A DNA stretch of 36,903 bases. Origin: Bordetella parapertussis. Lineage in GTDB: Bacteria > Pseudomonadota > Gammaproteobacteria > Burkholderiales > SG8-41. The stretch lies in assembly GCA_945864585.1 (NCBI GenBank), contig CAMBCF010000046.1, positions 1 through 36,903 on the forward strand, given 5' to 3'. Positions 1-7,024 of this stretch are shown here, piece after piece; position 1 is the first letter of the stretch; every line of letters begins with the position of its first letter. A program made the position numbers and the translations under genes. The notes under the pieces were generated by a model. That model saw nothing but the letters and a program-made list of their open reading frames with translations, had not been told where the DNA came from and made no database searches.

Positions 1-36
1 TTAGACATACGAAAGCTTACTTTTAAGAGGGCGCTT

Positions 37-612
37 ATGTCTAAACAAGCAAAAACACTTACGGCACAGGAAATTCGTAGGGTGTTGGATTACATTGCAA
101 CACGCAAGCATGGCCCACGCAATAGGGCCATGCTACTCACACTTTTTTACGCGGGCTTGCGGGTAAAAGAGTGCGCGTCTTTACGCTATGCGGATGTTTT
201 GGATGCGGAGGGCAAGATACGAAGTGAGATACGATTGACCCCAGAGCAGACTAAAGGCAGCAAAGCTGGGACTGTGTTTGTCAGCGATAAGTTACGAAAT
301 GAGCTACAAGCTTACGTTAAAGCGGTACCGTATAAGGCCGTCACAGACAAGCTGTACTACTCACAGAAACGCATCAGTGAGGGCTGGACTAGCAACACTT
401 TGTGTCAACACTTTCATTACTTGTTCAAACGGGCGGGTATAGCGGGTGCATCAAGTCACAGTCCAAGACGCACAATGATCACCAATTTAGCCGACATGGG
501 TGTCAGTGTTAGGGTGCTACAGAGCATCGCCCGGCACTCGAATATAAGCACTACTCAGTGCTATATAGATTGCAATGACGCGATGAAACGCAAGGCCGTT
601 GAGTTGATTTAG
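37..612 (+). CDS. Tyrosine recombinase, catalytic domain only
   Basis: This 191-residue protein is a site-specific recombinase of the phage integrase family, which cuts and rejoins DNA through a covalent tyrosine intermediate. All catalytic residues can be placed: R42 in GLRVKE, K73 in TKGSKAG, H141 and R144 in HSPR, H167 in ARHSN and the nucleophile Y176 in TQCYI. It lacks the N-terminal SAM-like arm of full-size integrases (usually 300-400 aa), so it resembles the short FimB/FimE or integron-cassette type. The start is supported by AAGAGGG a few bases upstream, so the short length is not simply an artefact of the window edge. Its 3' end overlaps the convergent H-NS-like gene by 4 bp. Base composition is lower in GC than the chromosome to the right. 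It probably mobilises the island it sits in, though this is inferred from position only. Confidence 0.88.
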   Translation: MSKQAKTLTAQEIRRVLDYIATRKHGPRNRAMLLTLFYAGLRVKECASLRYADVLDAEGKIRSEIRLTPEQTKGSKAGTVFVSDKLRNELQAYVKAVPYKAVTDKLYYSQKRISEGWTSNTLCQHFHYLFKRAGIAGASSHSPRRTMITNLADMGVSVRVLQSIARHSNISTTQCYIDCNDAMKRKAVELI

Positions 613-827
613 ATTTGCTTGGCGGTCTTCTTGGCCGCAGTTTTCTTGTTCGGACCTCGCTTTTTGCGTGTAGCTAAGACACCCTTAAAGTCGGTAGTTT
701 TGAAGTCGTAGAGCTTGATGTCTGCTTTCATCTTGGCCAGCACTTCACCACGCTGTAGCGTAATTTCACTTTTACGCTCTGCTTCAAGTTTTGCGATCTC
801 GGCATTGATTTCGTCTACACGGCTCAT
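609..827 (-). CDS. Short H-NS-like protein lacking the DNA-binding hook
   Basis: This 72-residue protein begins with a helical, charged segment (VDEINAEIAKLEAERKSE) followed by KADIKLYDFKTTDF. That layout matches the N-terminal oligomerisation part of betaproteobacterial H-NS-family proteins. It ends in a lysine-rich tail (RKKRGPNKKTAAKK) and has no W-x-G-R-G-R-x-P-type hook, which normally contacts the minor groove. The start at 827 is preferred over the longer frame (from 887) because AAGGA lies 8 bases upstream. Two roles are possible: a truncated nucleoid protein that joins or poisons host H-NS oligomers, or a binder that uses the basic tail alone. It sits between a recombinase and an AT-rich gene, the kind of DNA H-NS proteins silence. 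The family call is moderate and the role is inferred. Confidence 0.6.
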   Translation of the reverse strand: MSRVDEINAEIAKLEAERKSEITLQRGEVLAKMKADIKLYDFKTTDFKGVLATRKKRGPNKKTAAKKTAKQI

Positions 828-865
828 GTTAGTGTTCCTTAGTGTGTTGTATGAATTGACATATG

Positions 866-894
866 AATGTACATAGGGCACATTCAAGTGTCAA
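866..894 (-). promoter_or_regulatory. Candidate sigma-70 promoter for the H-NS-like gene
   Basis: On the minus strand TTGACA (889-894) is followed by a 17-base spacer and TACATT (866-871). This is a perfect -35 box with a 4/6 -10 box, about 40 bases upstream of the ATG at 827. Confidence 0.5.
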
Positions 895-967
895 TAGCTT
901 GTGGAATGACAAGCATAGCAAGTGTATCAAAAAGTATTCACTTTCCTAAAATAAATGGGACATATAA

Positions 968-2206
968 ATGGGTTTTCCTAGGCCTATAGATGTAATTTTA
1001 AATGAAGCTAAAGAAATTGCTTTAGGCCTAGGCATTGATATAACTGGCAACTATAAGAAAGATAAAAATGTTTGGTATTTTGAAATTACGAATAGCATTG
1101 AAAAAAAATGGCGTAGCTTAGGAGCTTTAAAAAGAGTTAAAAATCACTTTAATCGTTCTACTATTAATGAGCAATTGTTAGAAGTTAAAGCTTTGGCAAT
1201 AAGTTTAGGACTAGTTTGTACTGGAAATATTAATGGAGAATCGGGCAATAAAAGAAAATTTGAATTGAGTAACGGATTGGAATTTAGATGGTCTGTGTTA
1301 AGTAATTTACGATCTGGTAAAAATCCATTTAGTGTAAAAAATAGTGTTGAACAATTTGATGAAGCTATTATTTACGCTAATAAATTAGAACTTAATTTAA
1401 CTGGCAAGACAAAAAAAATTAAGAAGTCAAAAAAATACGAAATTACTAATGGTAGTGAATTTAAATGGATAAGCAAGGAACATCTTAAAGAAGGTAAAAA
1501 TCCTTTTTTGTTGAGAAGCATTGCTGACCAAGAAAAATTAGTAAATATTTTAGCTAAACAAATGGGTTTGATATTTACTGGTAAAAATAACGGAAAAAAA
1601 AGTAATTTATTGCGGTTTGAGTTAACGGACGGTAAATCGTATAAATGGTCAACGCTTAACAGACTGGAGAATAAACATAATCCATTCTTAGTGCCTACGA
1701 TAGAGGAGCAATGTGAGCGTGCCGCGATTCACGCTAAAGTTTTAAATTTAGAATTTACTGGAAATTCTGAAAAAAGAAATGGCCATTATTATTTTGAAAT
1801 AACTGATGGAATTGATTTTAGATGGAGCGTTTTGGGTAATTTACGAAAGCAACACAATCCCTTTAAAGATGGTGGATTTGATGGTGACAAATCTGGTATA
1901 TTTTATATACTTAAAATTAAATTAAATGAAAATATGTTCGTTGGTTATGGGATTAGTAATAATGCCAAATCTAGAATTAATACGCACAAATTTGAATTGA
2001 AAAAGGCTAATGGTATGATTTTAGATAAATTATTTTTTGATTTTAAAATCGGTAAAGATGCCAATAATATTGAGACAATCATTAAAAGATCAATTCCTCA
2101 AGTTAATATTGGCGTGAGAGGGTTTATCACTGAGTGTGCTGACTTTGTATACTTTGACAATATCTTAAAGTTAGTTACTGATGCCCACGCAACTCAATCT
2201 TCCTAA
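968..2206 (+). CDS. Five-repeat protein with C-terminal GIY-YIG nuclease-like domain
   Basis: This 412-residue protein is encoded in DNA of about 70% A+T by eye, against GC-rich flanks. Residues ~4-300 are five tandem ~59-residue repeats (about 4-62, 64-121, 124-180, 183-240, 243-299). Each follows the pattern A..LGL.FTGN, then F/YEITDG..F.WS.L..L, then a terminal NPF (degenerate in repeat 1). Residues ~309-395 read as a GIY-YIG domain: GIFY at 310-313, FVGYGI at 324-329, R336 and H340 in SRINTH, and E369 as the metal-binding glutamate in NIETIIKR. GIY-YIG domains cut DNA in homing enzymes, repair proteins and some restriction systems, and the repeats are plausible DNA-reading modules. No methyltransferase or immunity partner is visible. 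I do not recognise the repeat family with confidence. Function as a mobile-element or defence nuclease is inference. Confidence 0.72.
   Translation: MGFPRPIDVILNEAKEIALGLGIDITGNYKKDKNVWYFEITNSIEKKWRSLGALKRVKNHFNRSTINEQLLEVKALAISLGLVCTGNINGESGNKRKFELSNGLEFRWSVLSNLRSGKNPFSVKNSVEQFDEAIIYANKLELNLTGKTKKIKKSKKYEITNGSEFKWISKEHLKEGKNPFLLRSIADQEKLVNILAKQMGLIFTGKNNGKKSNLLRFELTDGKSYKWSTLNRLENKHNPFLVPTIEEQCERAAIHAKVLNLEFTGNSEKRNGHYYFEITDGIDFRWSVLGNLRKQHNPFKDGGFDGDKSGIFYILKIKLNENMFVGYGISNNAKSRINTHKFELKKANGMILDKLFFDFKIGKDANNIETIIKRSIPQVNIGVRGFITECADFVYFDNILKLVTDAHATQSS
977..1032. repeat. 10-bp inverted repeat inside the start of the GIY-YIG gene
   Basis: CCTAGGCCTA (977-986) and its exact reverse complement TAGGCCTAGG (1023-1032) lie 36 bases apart just inside the reading frame. 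They are GC-rich islets in strongly AT-rich DNA. They could form an mRNA hairpin over the start region or serve as a paired protein-binding site. Confidence 0.6.
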
Positions 2207-2948
2207 TCTTAAGTATTTAATTACCAACTACCTGTGTAACAGCGTTAAAATTAAGCGTTGAAAACGAATAAGATTTTGCTTTGTTAAAAACAGTCCCAAC
2301 TCAGCTATGTTACACAAAAGTTACACGCACTTGTTTAGGTGTCTGTAACTATATGATTTATATATAATTCTTAACCGAGTAACTATTGAGTGGGAGTAGC
2401 CCCTCTGGAGGGCGGAGCAGGGGCCCCACGCATTTTGTGGGGATGCGACCCCGTACGAGGGGCGCTCGCGACACGCAGAGCTTATGAGCTTGCAGCAAGC
2501 GGTTCGGAGCGAGCAGCACAGAGAAAGGCGGAGCAGGGGCATCCTTGTGCTGGCTGAAATCACGAAGGTCCCTTCCGTTTTCCTTGATTATGCGAAGGAA
2601 ATGTACTTGCCGCGCAGGTTGTGAATCGAACTACCATAGATTTGATGGAACGGCACCTGTAGTCCAGCGACGGAACATTCACTCCGCCTCAAATCGTGCT
2701 CCAGTTGGTCACAAACTGTGAGCCGTGCATACCGCGGCGAAAGCTGTTGAATCGTTTTTGATAGCTTACGACGTTCGCAAGTTCATCGACGTTGCGCATC
2801 CTTGCGGCGTTGATTGTAAAAATGTCTGCTCGCAGAGCGTGTTTGGCCAATGAGAGTGGGGTTCTGGCCGCGGCCGATTCAGCGTCGGGGTCGTCGTTGA
2901 GGTCATGCCCGAACGTGACACAAGTAGGACTAGGTGCTGCACTATGCC
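2207..2948. other. Island edge without a convincing gene
   Basis: I see no well-supported gene here. Composition changes from AT-rich to GC-rich near 2390. The GC-rich part has a hairpin CCCCAC-loop-GTGGGG (2424-2442), a palindrome GCTTGC-A-GCAAGC (2488-2500) and a 14-bp direct repeat. A minus-strand frame at 2689-2955 has protein-like composition (for example SLAKHALRADIFTINAARM) but no recognised family and no clear ribosome site. It may be a fragment. No tRNA or att core was identified. Confidence 0.5.
2411..2540. repeat. 14-bp direct repeat pair at the island edge
   Basis: GGCGGAGCAGGGGC occurs at 2411-2424 and again at 2527-2540, 116 bases apart. The first copy runs into the CCCCAC/GTGGGG hairpin. 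The pair may be part of an integration or mobile-element end, but nothing in the sequence proves it. Confidence 0.5.
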
Positions 2949-3191
2949 ATGTCAAAAAAACCTTTGACGCGAGCTTTCAAGACGGCCTGGTTTACCAAGG
3001 CGGCGAGGAAGGCGCGCATCGGTGATCCAGCGTTGATTGCGGCAATTCGTGAGGTTATGCAGGGTCAGGCAGACGATCTGGGTGGAGGTGTGTTCAAGAA
3101 ACTAGCGCAGGCCTTTGCCGGCATGACCGACTCCGAGTTAGGGGCTGCGCTGAGTCAAGATGATTTACTGGAGCTATGCGATGAAGAGTAA
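2949..3191 (+). pseudogene. RelE/HigB-type toxin with the catalytic middle deleted
   Basis: The 80-residue product begins like RelE/HigB-2 family toxins (AFKTAWFTKAARKARIGDPAL, then GQADDLGGGVFKK). It then jumps straight to the usual C-terminal segment (LAQAFAGMTDSELGAALSQ, ending LLELCDEE). Family members run about 110-125 residues, so roughly 35-45 central residues are missing. These contain the core beta-sheet with the W-F-x-x-x-F/A-K-x-x-R-A-N-I region and the RNA-cleaving residues. The reading frame stays open, so a stable but inactive stub could be made. The start at 2949 gives the family-typical N-terminus MSKK. It overlaps the antitoxin start, which keeps the operon layout. Toxin loss with retained antitoxin is a common decay route. 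The deletion is inferred from remembered family sequence, not from an alignment. Confidence 0.7.
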
Positions 3192-3504
3192 AGCCAAGTT
3201 TAAGAGTGACGCTTTCGGGGCAATCCACAGCGCAGCCCAAGGGCTGCATCGCGCCCGGACCATCGACAAGGCGACCATGCGCGAATTTGACGAATCGTGT
3301 CTCACTGCGCCGTCGGTGATCCCTCCGAAGGAGATCAAGCGAATTCGCGAGGGGGCGCATGTCAGCCAACCTGTATTCGCGCGCTATCTCAACACCAGCG
3401 AGTCCACGGTCCAGAAGTGGGAGGCCGGAACGAAGCGGCCGAGCGGCATGGCGCTTAAGTTGCTGGCCGTGGTCGAGAAGCACGGACTCAAAGTGCTGGC
3501 TTGA
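3181..3504 (+). CDS. HTH antitoxin (HigA/NadS-like)
   Basis: This 107-residue protein carries a C-terminal HTH_XRE domain. The segment from about residue 55 to 100 (IPPKEIKRIREGAHVSQPVF, then ARYLNTSESTVQKWEAGTKR) is a canonical helix-turn-helix ending in the KWEAGTKRPSG signature of this antitoxin group. It normally binds and neutralises the RelE/HigB partner encoded just upstream and represses the shared promoter. The ATG at 3181 lies inside the last codons of the toxin frame, an overlap typical of translationally coupled pairs, so it was chosen over an upstream in-frame ATG at 3160. With the toxin internally deleted, this is now effectively an orphan antitoxin. Confidence 0.85.
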   Translation: MKSKAKFKSDAFGAIHSAAQGLHRARTIDKATMREFDESCLTAPSVIPPKEIKRIREGAHVSQPVFARYLNTSESTVQKWEAGTKRPSGMALKLLAVVEKHGLKVLA

Positions 3505-3616
3505 GCTCGAGTCCGGTTAAGTATTCCCTTGCTGCAGCCGCTTTCGCTGCCGGGGCAAGCCCCGGAACATCAAAGCCAGAGCACGCTCCCGCACTCCAGA
3601 ATCCCGCGTTTCAATA

Positions 3617-5083
3617 TCAGTTTTGCGCCAGCCCCAGCCGCTCTCGTACGCGCGCAAATACCGCCGGGTCCGTGCGCATGCTTGGGTTTTGTGCGAGGCG
3701 TTCTGCTTGAATGAGGAGTGACTCGACGATTTCGCGTCCGTCCGCATCCTTGACCGCCTGCATCGGGGTGCGGTTTGCGAGCATGGGGATTGGCTGATTC
3801 ACCCAGCGTTCCCAGTGCGCTGCCATCATTTCATCAATTTTCGCGCGCACCTCGGGGAGTTCGGCCAAGCGCTCGCTTTCTTCCCGTGCTGCGCTGCTGC
3901 TTGCGCCGCCGCTTGCCTTCGAGTCAGCGAGCATTTTTTCCAGTGATTGGAGTTCGGTGGCGCGATAGGAAGCGCCTTTACCGAGTTGCGTTTCGATGAT
4001 GTTACGTATGGCGCCGGCACGCCGTTCCGAGTTGACTTCTGCGATAAGACGCGCACCGTCAATATTGAGCGTGCCGAGCACGGTGTTGTTCCATTCGGCA
4101 TGCATCTTGTTGCCGGGCTTTTTCCAATTGAAGCGGACTTGCGTCAGTTTGCCTCCGGTATCGCGCGTTGACTCTGACAACTGGTCCTCTTCGGATTCGT
4201 CAAACGCCAGGTGTTTTAGCGCATCAAACGCGGCTTGGGGCGGTATTTTGAGATCGAACACCAGCTTGTGCGGTAGCAGCGCTTCACCGTCGGTGTTTTG
4301 CAGTTCGGGCATGCGCGGATTGAAGAGGCGCTCGGCGATCTCATGAAACAAATAGACCAACTCGAAACGGTACTCCCACAAGATTGCAGGCTTGATTTGC
4401 GGGTGCGCCTTGGCAATGTGAGCACGCAGCGCGATGACCCGGGCTTTTTCCAGAGGCGGAATGGCAAAAGCATTGCTGGCTTCGAGCATGTGCAGTTGGT
4501 CTACCGACGCCAGTTGTCCAAACAGCAGATCGCCCCGCTGCACGCCTTTCGACAAGCCGCGCTCGGTGACCGCATATTCTTCGCCTGTCATCACATCGCA
4601 CAAGGTCATGCCCTGACCCGGATTGCAGCGCAGCACTTCAAAGAACGAAAACGGCGCGCTCAGCAGCGATTCGATATAACGCCTCAGCAGCGGATCGAGC
4701 CGCCGCCCTTGCGCCGACAAATACGCTTTGAGCGGGATCACCCCATGTAACGATTTGTCCGCAACCTTCGTATGAGCCGGATCTGGCGACCAGTACGCGT
4801 AAAACCAGGGCATGTATAGCTGCATGAGCGGTGCCGTGAAATCGAGCTCGACGTCCTCCTTGCCGATGAAATCGGGCCAGGCTTCATGCATCGCGATAAT
4901 GCCGTAGGATTCATGGATGAAACGCATCATTCTAGTGGCTTGGCCATCCAGCAAAGTGCGCAACCTGCGCCACACCAGATCGGCAGGCTTGGCCGATTCC
5001 GCGGCGGCTCCCGCATTGAGGCAGCAATGCTTGTATTTTTTTCCGCTGCCGCAAAGGCACGGATCGTTTCGTCCGGGTTTCAT
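3617..5083 (-). CDS. SEC-C motif protein of unknown function
   Basis: This 488-residue protein opens with a SEC-C zinc-binding motif, KPGRNDPCLCGSGKKYKHCC (C9, C11, C20, C21), like the metal-binding tail of SecA but at the N-terminus. The remaining ~460 residues are soluble and mostly helical, with no signal peptide or membrane segment and no catalytic motif I recognise. Several helix-rich stretches near the C-terminus (SERLAELPEVRAKIDEMMAA, then QAVKDADGREIVESLLIQAE) resemble those of other SEC-C proteins. GGAAG stands 8 bases before the ATG. SEC-C motifs usually mediate protein or ribosome contacts through zinc. It is flanked by toxin-antitoxin debris and a truncated gene and is transcribed alone. 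Confidence 0.8.
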   Translation of the reverse strand: MKPGRNDPCLCGSGKKYKHCCLNAGAAAESAKPADLVWRRLRTLLDGQATRMMRFIHESYGIIAMHEAWPDFIGKEDVELDFTAPLMQLYMPWFYAYWSPDPAHTKVADKSLHGVIPLKAYLSAQGRRLDPLLRRYIESLLSAPFSFFEVLRCNPGQGMTLCDVMTGEEYAVTERGLSKGVQRGDLLFGQLASVDQLHMLEASNAFAIPPLEKARVIALRAHIAKAHPQIKPAILWEYRFELVYLFHEIAERLFNPRMPELQNTDGEALLPHKLVFDLKIPPQAAFDALKHLAFDESEEDQLSESTRDTGGKLTQVRFNWKKPGNKMHAEWNNTVLGTLNIDGARLIAEVNSERRAGAIRNIIETQLGKGASYRATELQSLEKMLADSKASGGASSSAAREESERLAELPEVRAKIDEMMAAHWERWVNQPIPMLANRTPMQAVKDADGREIVESLLIQAERLAQNPSMRTDPAVFARVRERLGLAQN

Positions 5084-5256
5084 TTTTCGCTTCCGTGGGT
5101 TATTTTAAAGGTCAGCGCCGCTGGAATTTGATTAGCGGCTCGTAATTGGTAACTTTTTGTTTTAAAGGGAATTTTATATTTTGACCCTGAATGCTCAATC
5201 TGCAGTGCTTCCCGCGGCGAAGTCTGACTGAGCTTGCGGCTGGTGACAAGGAGTCC

Positions 5257-5270
5257 GCCGCCTAGGCGGC
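5257..5270. repeat. 14-bp perfect palindrome upstream of the truncated gene
   Basis: GCCGCCTAGGCGGC is a perfect palindrome in the 200-base gap between the SEC-C gene and the N-terminally truncated gene. It could be an operator or part of a rearrangement junction. No flanking promoter is evident. Confidence 0.45.
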
Positions 5271-5294
5271 CACATATAGTAGTGCGAAACCTGC

Positions 5295-6119
5295 TTGAGA
5301 CTCTATGATCGTTTTAGCAGAGAAGATGGCAGCGGATGGATGGCACGCTTGATGCCTCTGCGCGATGAAATTTTGCGCGGCGATTTGCGTGCGCTCTATC
5401 TCGGCTGGCTGGCGGGTGTGTGTTATCGCGAGGTAGAGGACGATGTCCTTGAACCACCGCCGCCGCCCGGTCTTTCGCGGCTCACCGGGGCGCAGCAATC
5501 GCTGGTGCAATTTCTAGAGATCGACGAAGACCTGGTGACGGCTGCAGGCGCCGCCGAGCCGCTATCGCCGGTTGAGGAGGTTGCTGACAAGCGCGCACAG
5601 GAAGCGTGGCTCGCGCAACTGCCCGCAGATGAGAGCGCGGCGGTGCTGAAGCTGTTGCTGGGCGGGCAAGGCCAGCAAGCGGAGCGCCAATTAAGATCCG
5701 CATTTCTGTCGTGGCAACGTGCACAACGGCCCGCTGTCGACTCAGAAACCCGGCGACGGACCGTAGCGGAATTATGGTCGCTGGCTGAAGGCGCTACGGC
5801 AGTACGGCAGCAGCAGGAATCGGCGAAACGCAAAAAGGCCGAGGCGGAGCGCAACACCAAACGTGAGGCCTACTTGCGCGCGGTCGCTGCCAACCGTGAG
5901 CGGCATTGGGAATCTGCCGAAAAGGACGCGCAACGCGGCGGGGCTTCTGGCTACTATGCGGTGAAGCGCACGCTTATCGAATTGGCCGAAGCCTATACGC
6001 TGTGCGCTACGCGCGCCGACTTTGATCAGGCGCTGGCGGATTTCATGCTGCGACACGGTACGCGTACTGCGCTAGTCAAGCGCCTTATCGAAGCGGGACT
6101 GTGGAGACGGGTGAAATGA
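5295..6119 (+). pseudogene. N-terminally truncated conserved hypothetical gene
   Basis: The 274-residue frame begins in what looks like the middle of a larger proteobacterial protein: EDGSGWMARLMPLRDEILRG, DLRALYLGWLAG, LEPPPPPGLSRLTGAQQSL. As I remember the family, about 100-140 residues precede this point. Here the first possible initiator is a TTG at 5295 and an in-frame TAG lies just 12 bases upstream (5280-5282). The C-terminal half is a charged helical region (RQQQESAKRKKAEAERNTKR) and a compact end (TRTALVKRLIEAGLWRRVK) that looks intact. Function is unknown. The truncation fits the many breakpoints in 2400-8480. If the TTG is a true start, it would be a short variant instead. Confidence 0.55.
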
Positions 6120-6166
6120 CCAAGCACCGGGTGACGAATGGATAGATGCCTACCGGCGGTGGCGCC

Positions 6167-6271
6167 GTGAATAACTCGATGCGCTATATGCGCGAGGCGC
6201 CCGTGCTGGCTCAACAGGCCGCTGCAGCCGGCGAAGTCCCCGTTGGCGCACTCATTTGTCGGTATTTGTGA
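6167..6271 (+). pseudogene. Remnant of a second tadA (N-terminal ~30 codons)
   Basis: Starting from GTG 6167 or ATG 6179, the frame reads a TadA-like N-terminus (MREAPVLAQQAAAAGEVPVG, then ALI). This matches the first helix and first strand of tRNA adenosine deaminase and corresponds to residues ~13-36 of the intact tadA at 8485. Similarity stops at 6256 and a TGA follows at 6269. The residues differ from the local intact copy (AQQAAAAGEVPVGALI versus [16 protein letters not shown]), so this is not a recent tandem copy. It marks a recombination breakpoint: the DNA between 6257 and 8484 separates it from the working gene. Confidence 0.7.
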
Positions 6272-6318
6272 CGGTATAAGATAGGCGCCTCGATCCGTCA
6301 GAGATTAATACCGTCACA
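6267..6318. promoter_or_regulatory. 11-bp inverted repeat, probable operator
   Basis: TGTGACGGTAT (6267-6277) and ATACCGTCACA (6308-6318) are exact reverse complements with 30 bases between. They sit 33 bases before the start of the HTH regulator gene at 6351. The spacing suits a dimeric autoregulator binding both arms or a looped complex. A partial further copy (TGTCGGTAT) precedes the left arm. Confidence 0.6.
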
Positions 6319-6350
6319 CGTCGTGACCGGGTCATCAAGGAGGCATGCAA

Positions 6351-6704
6351 ATGAAGGCTATCGTTATCGGCGTAATGCCACAGGACCAGATCCGGGCTCG
6401 GATGATTGCAATCGCCAAGGGTGAGTACAAACCCAAGCCTGGCGAACCCAAGATCTGGTTCACCACCATGAAGTCTGTCGCGGAGGTTCTCAGCGACCAG
6501 AATCGCGCGCTGCTGAAGGTAATCCGCGAGACGAATCCTGACTCGGTTGCGGTGCTTGCGAAAATCACCGGGCGTCAGCCAAGCAACCTGTCCAGAACGC
6601 TCAAAACGATGTCACGGTATGGGTTGGTCTTCCTGAAGCGCGAGAAGACTCACCTGCGACCGGTGGTCAAGGCGACGGATTTTCGAATCCTCGCGACCGC
6701 GTAG
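6351..6704 (+). CDS. HTH antitoxin-like regulator (HVO_A0114 type), orphan
   Basis: This 117-residue protein has a C-terminal winged-helix region (residues ~50-100: LLKVIRETNPDSVAVLAKIT, then GRQPSNLSRTLKTMSRYGLV) of the MarR-like HVO_A0114 group. The conserved GEYKPKPGEPKIWF segment lies upstream of it. In other genomes these proteins often follow a small TumE/DUF6516-type toxin gene and are thought to be its antitoxin. No such toxin is present: the upstream space holds the tadA remnant and an inverted repeat. The start at 6351 is chosen because AAGGAGG (6337-6343) lies 7 bases before it, whereas the ATG at 6345 is too close. It probably represses its own promoter through the upstream repeat, which is inference. 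Confidence 0.75.
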   Translation: MKAIVIGVMPQDQIRARMIAIAKGEYKPKPGEPKIWFTTMKSVAEVLSDQNRALLKVIRETNPDSVAVLAKITGRQPSNLSRTLKTMSRYGLVFLKREKTHLRPVVKATDFRILATA

Positions 6705-6760
6705 ATGCATCAGAACTGGGGTGCCACCGGTCATTGCGGCGCTGTGCAATTGTGAGTGAT

Positions 6761-7024
6761 TCACACATAGTGATAACGACAAGACACGATAGCCAAATCG
6801 CGGCCATCGACGGCATAGACGAGCCGGTTCACGTCGTCGATGCGTCGTGACCAGAACCCAGAGAGGTTTTCCCGGAGAGGTTCCGGCTTGCCGATGCCGT
6901 CGAAAGGTTGCCGCATCGCATCTTGAATCAAAGCATTGATGCGCTTCAGCGTCTTCCGATCTTGCCCCTGCCAGTAGACGTAGTCAGACCACGCCGCCGC
7001 GGTCCAAACCAGCCGCTCAGGCAT
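6761..7024 (-). CDS. yoeB: YoeB-family mRNA interferase toxin
   Basis: The 87-residue product matches Txe/YoeB toxins along its whole length (the E. coli protein has 84). The catalytic residues are present with an offset of two: E48 in GKPEPL, R67 in DVNRLVY, and H85-Y86 in the C-terminal CRYHYV. YoeB associates with the ribosome and cleaves mRNA in the A site. The start at 7024 gives the standard N-terminus MPERLVWTAAAW and overlaps the yefM stop by 8 bases, so the pair is translationally coupled. A longer frame upstream (to 7081) runs through yefM and is not used. The gene appears intact and probably functional. Confidence 0.92.
   Translation of the reverse strand: MPERLVWTAAAWSDYVYWQGQDRKTLKRINALIQDAMRQPFDGIGKPEPLRENLSGFWSRRIDDVNRLVYAVDGRDLAIVSCRYHYV

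Noticed and set aside
2321-2563. Minus-strand frame of 80 codons
   Set aside because: Composition reflects repeats and GC hairpins; no recognisable protein features.
2600-2660. tRNA 3' end as attachment site (minus-strand word TTCGATTC)
   Set aside because: The flanking bases do not form a T-stem, so no tRNA or tRNA fragment can be supported.
2689-2955. Minus-strand frame of 88 codons with protein-like composition
   Set aside because: No family recognised and no ribosome site, and its beginning overlaps the toxin-antitoxin start region; noted only as a possible fragment.
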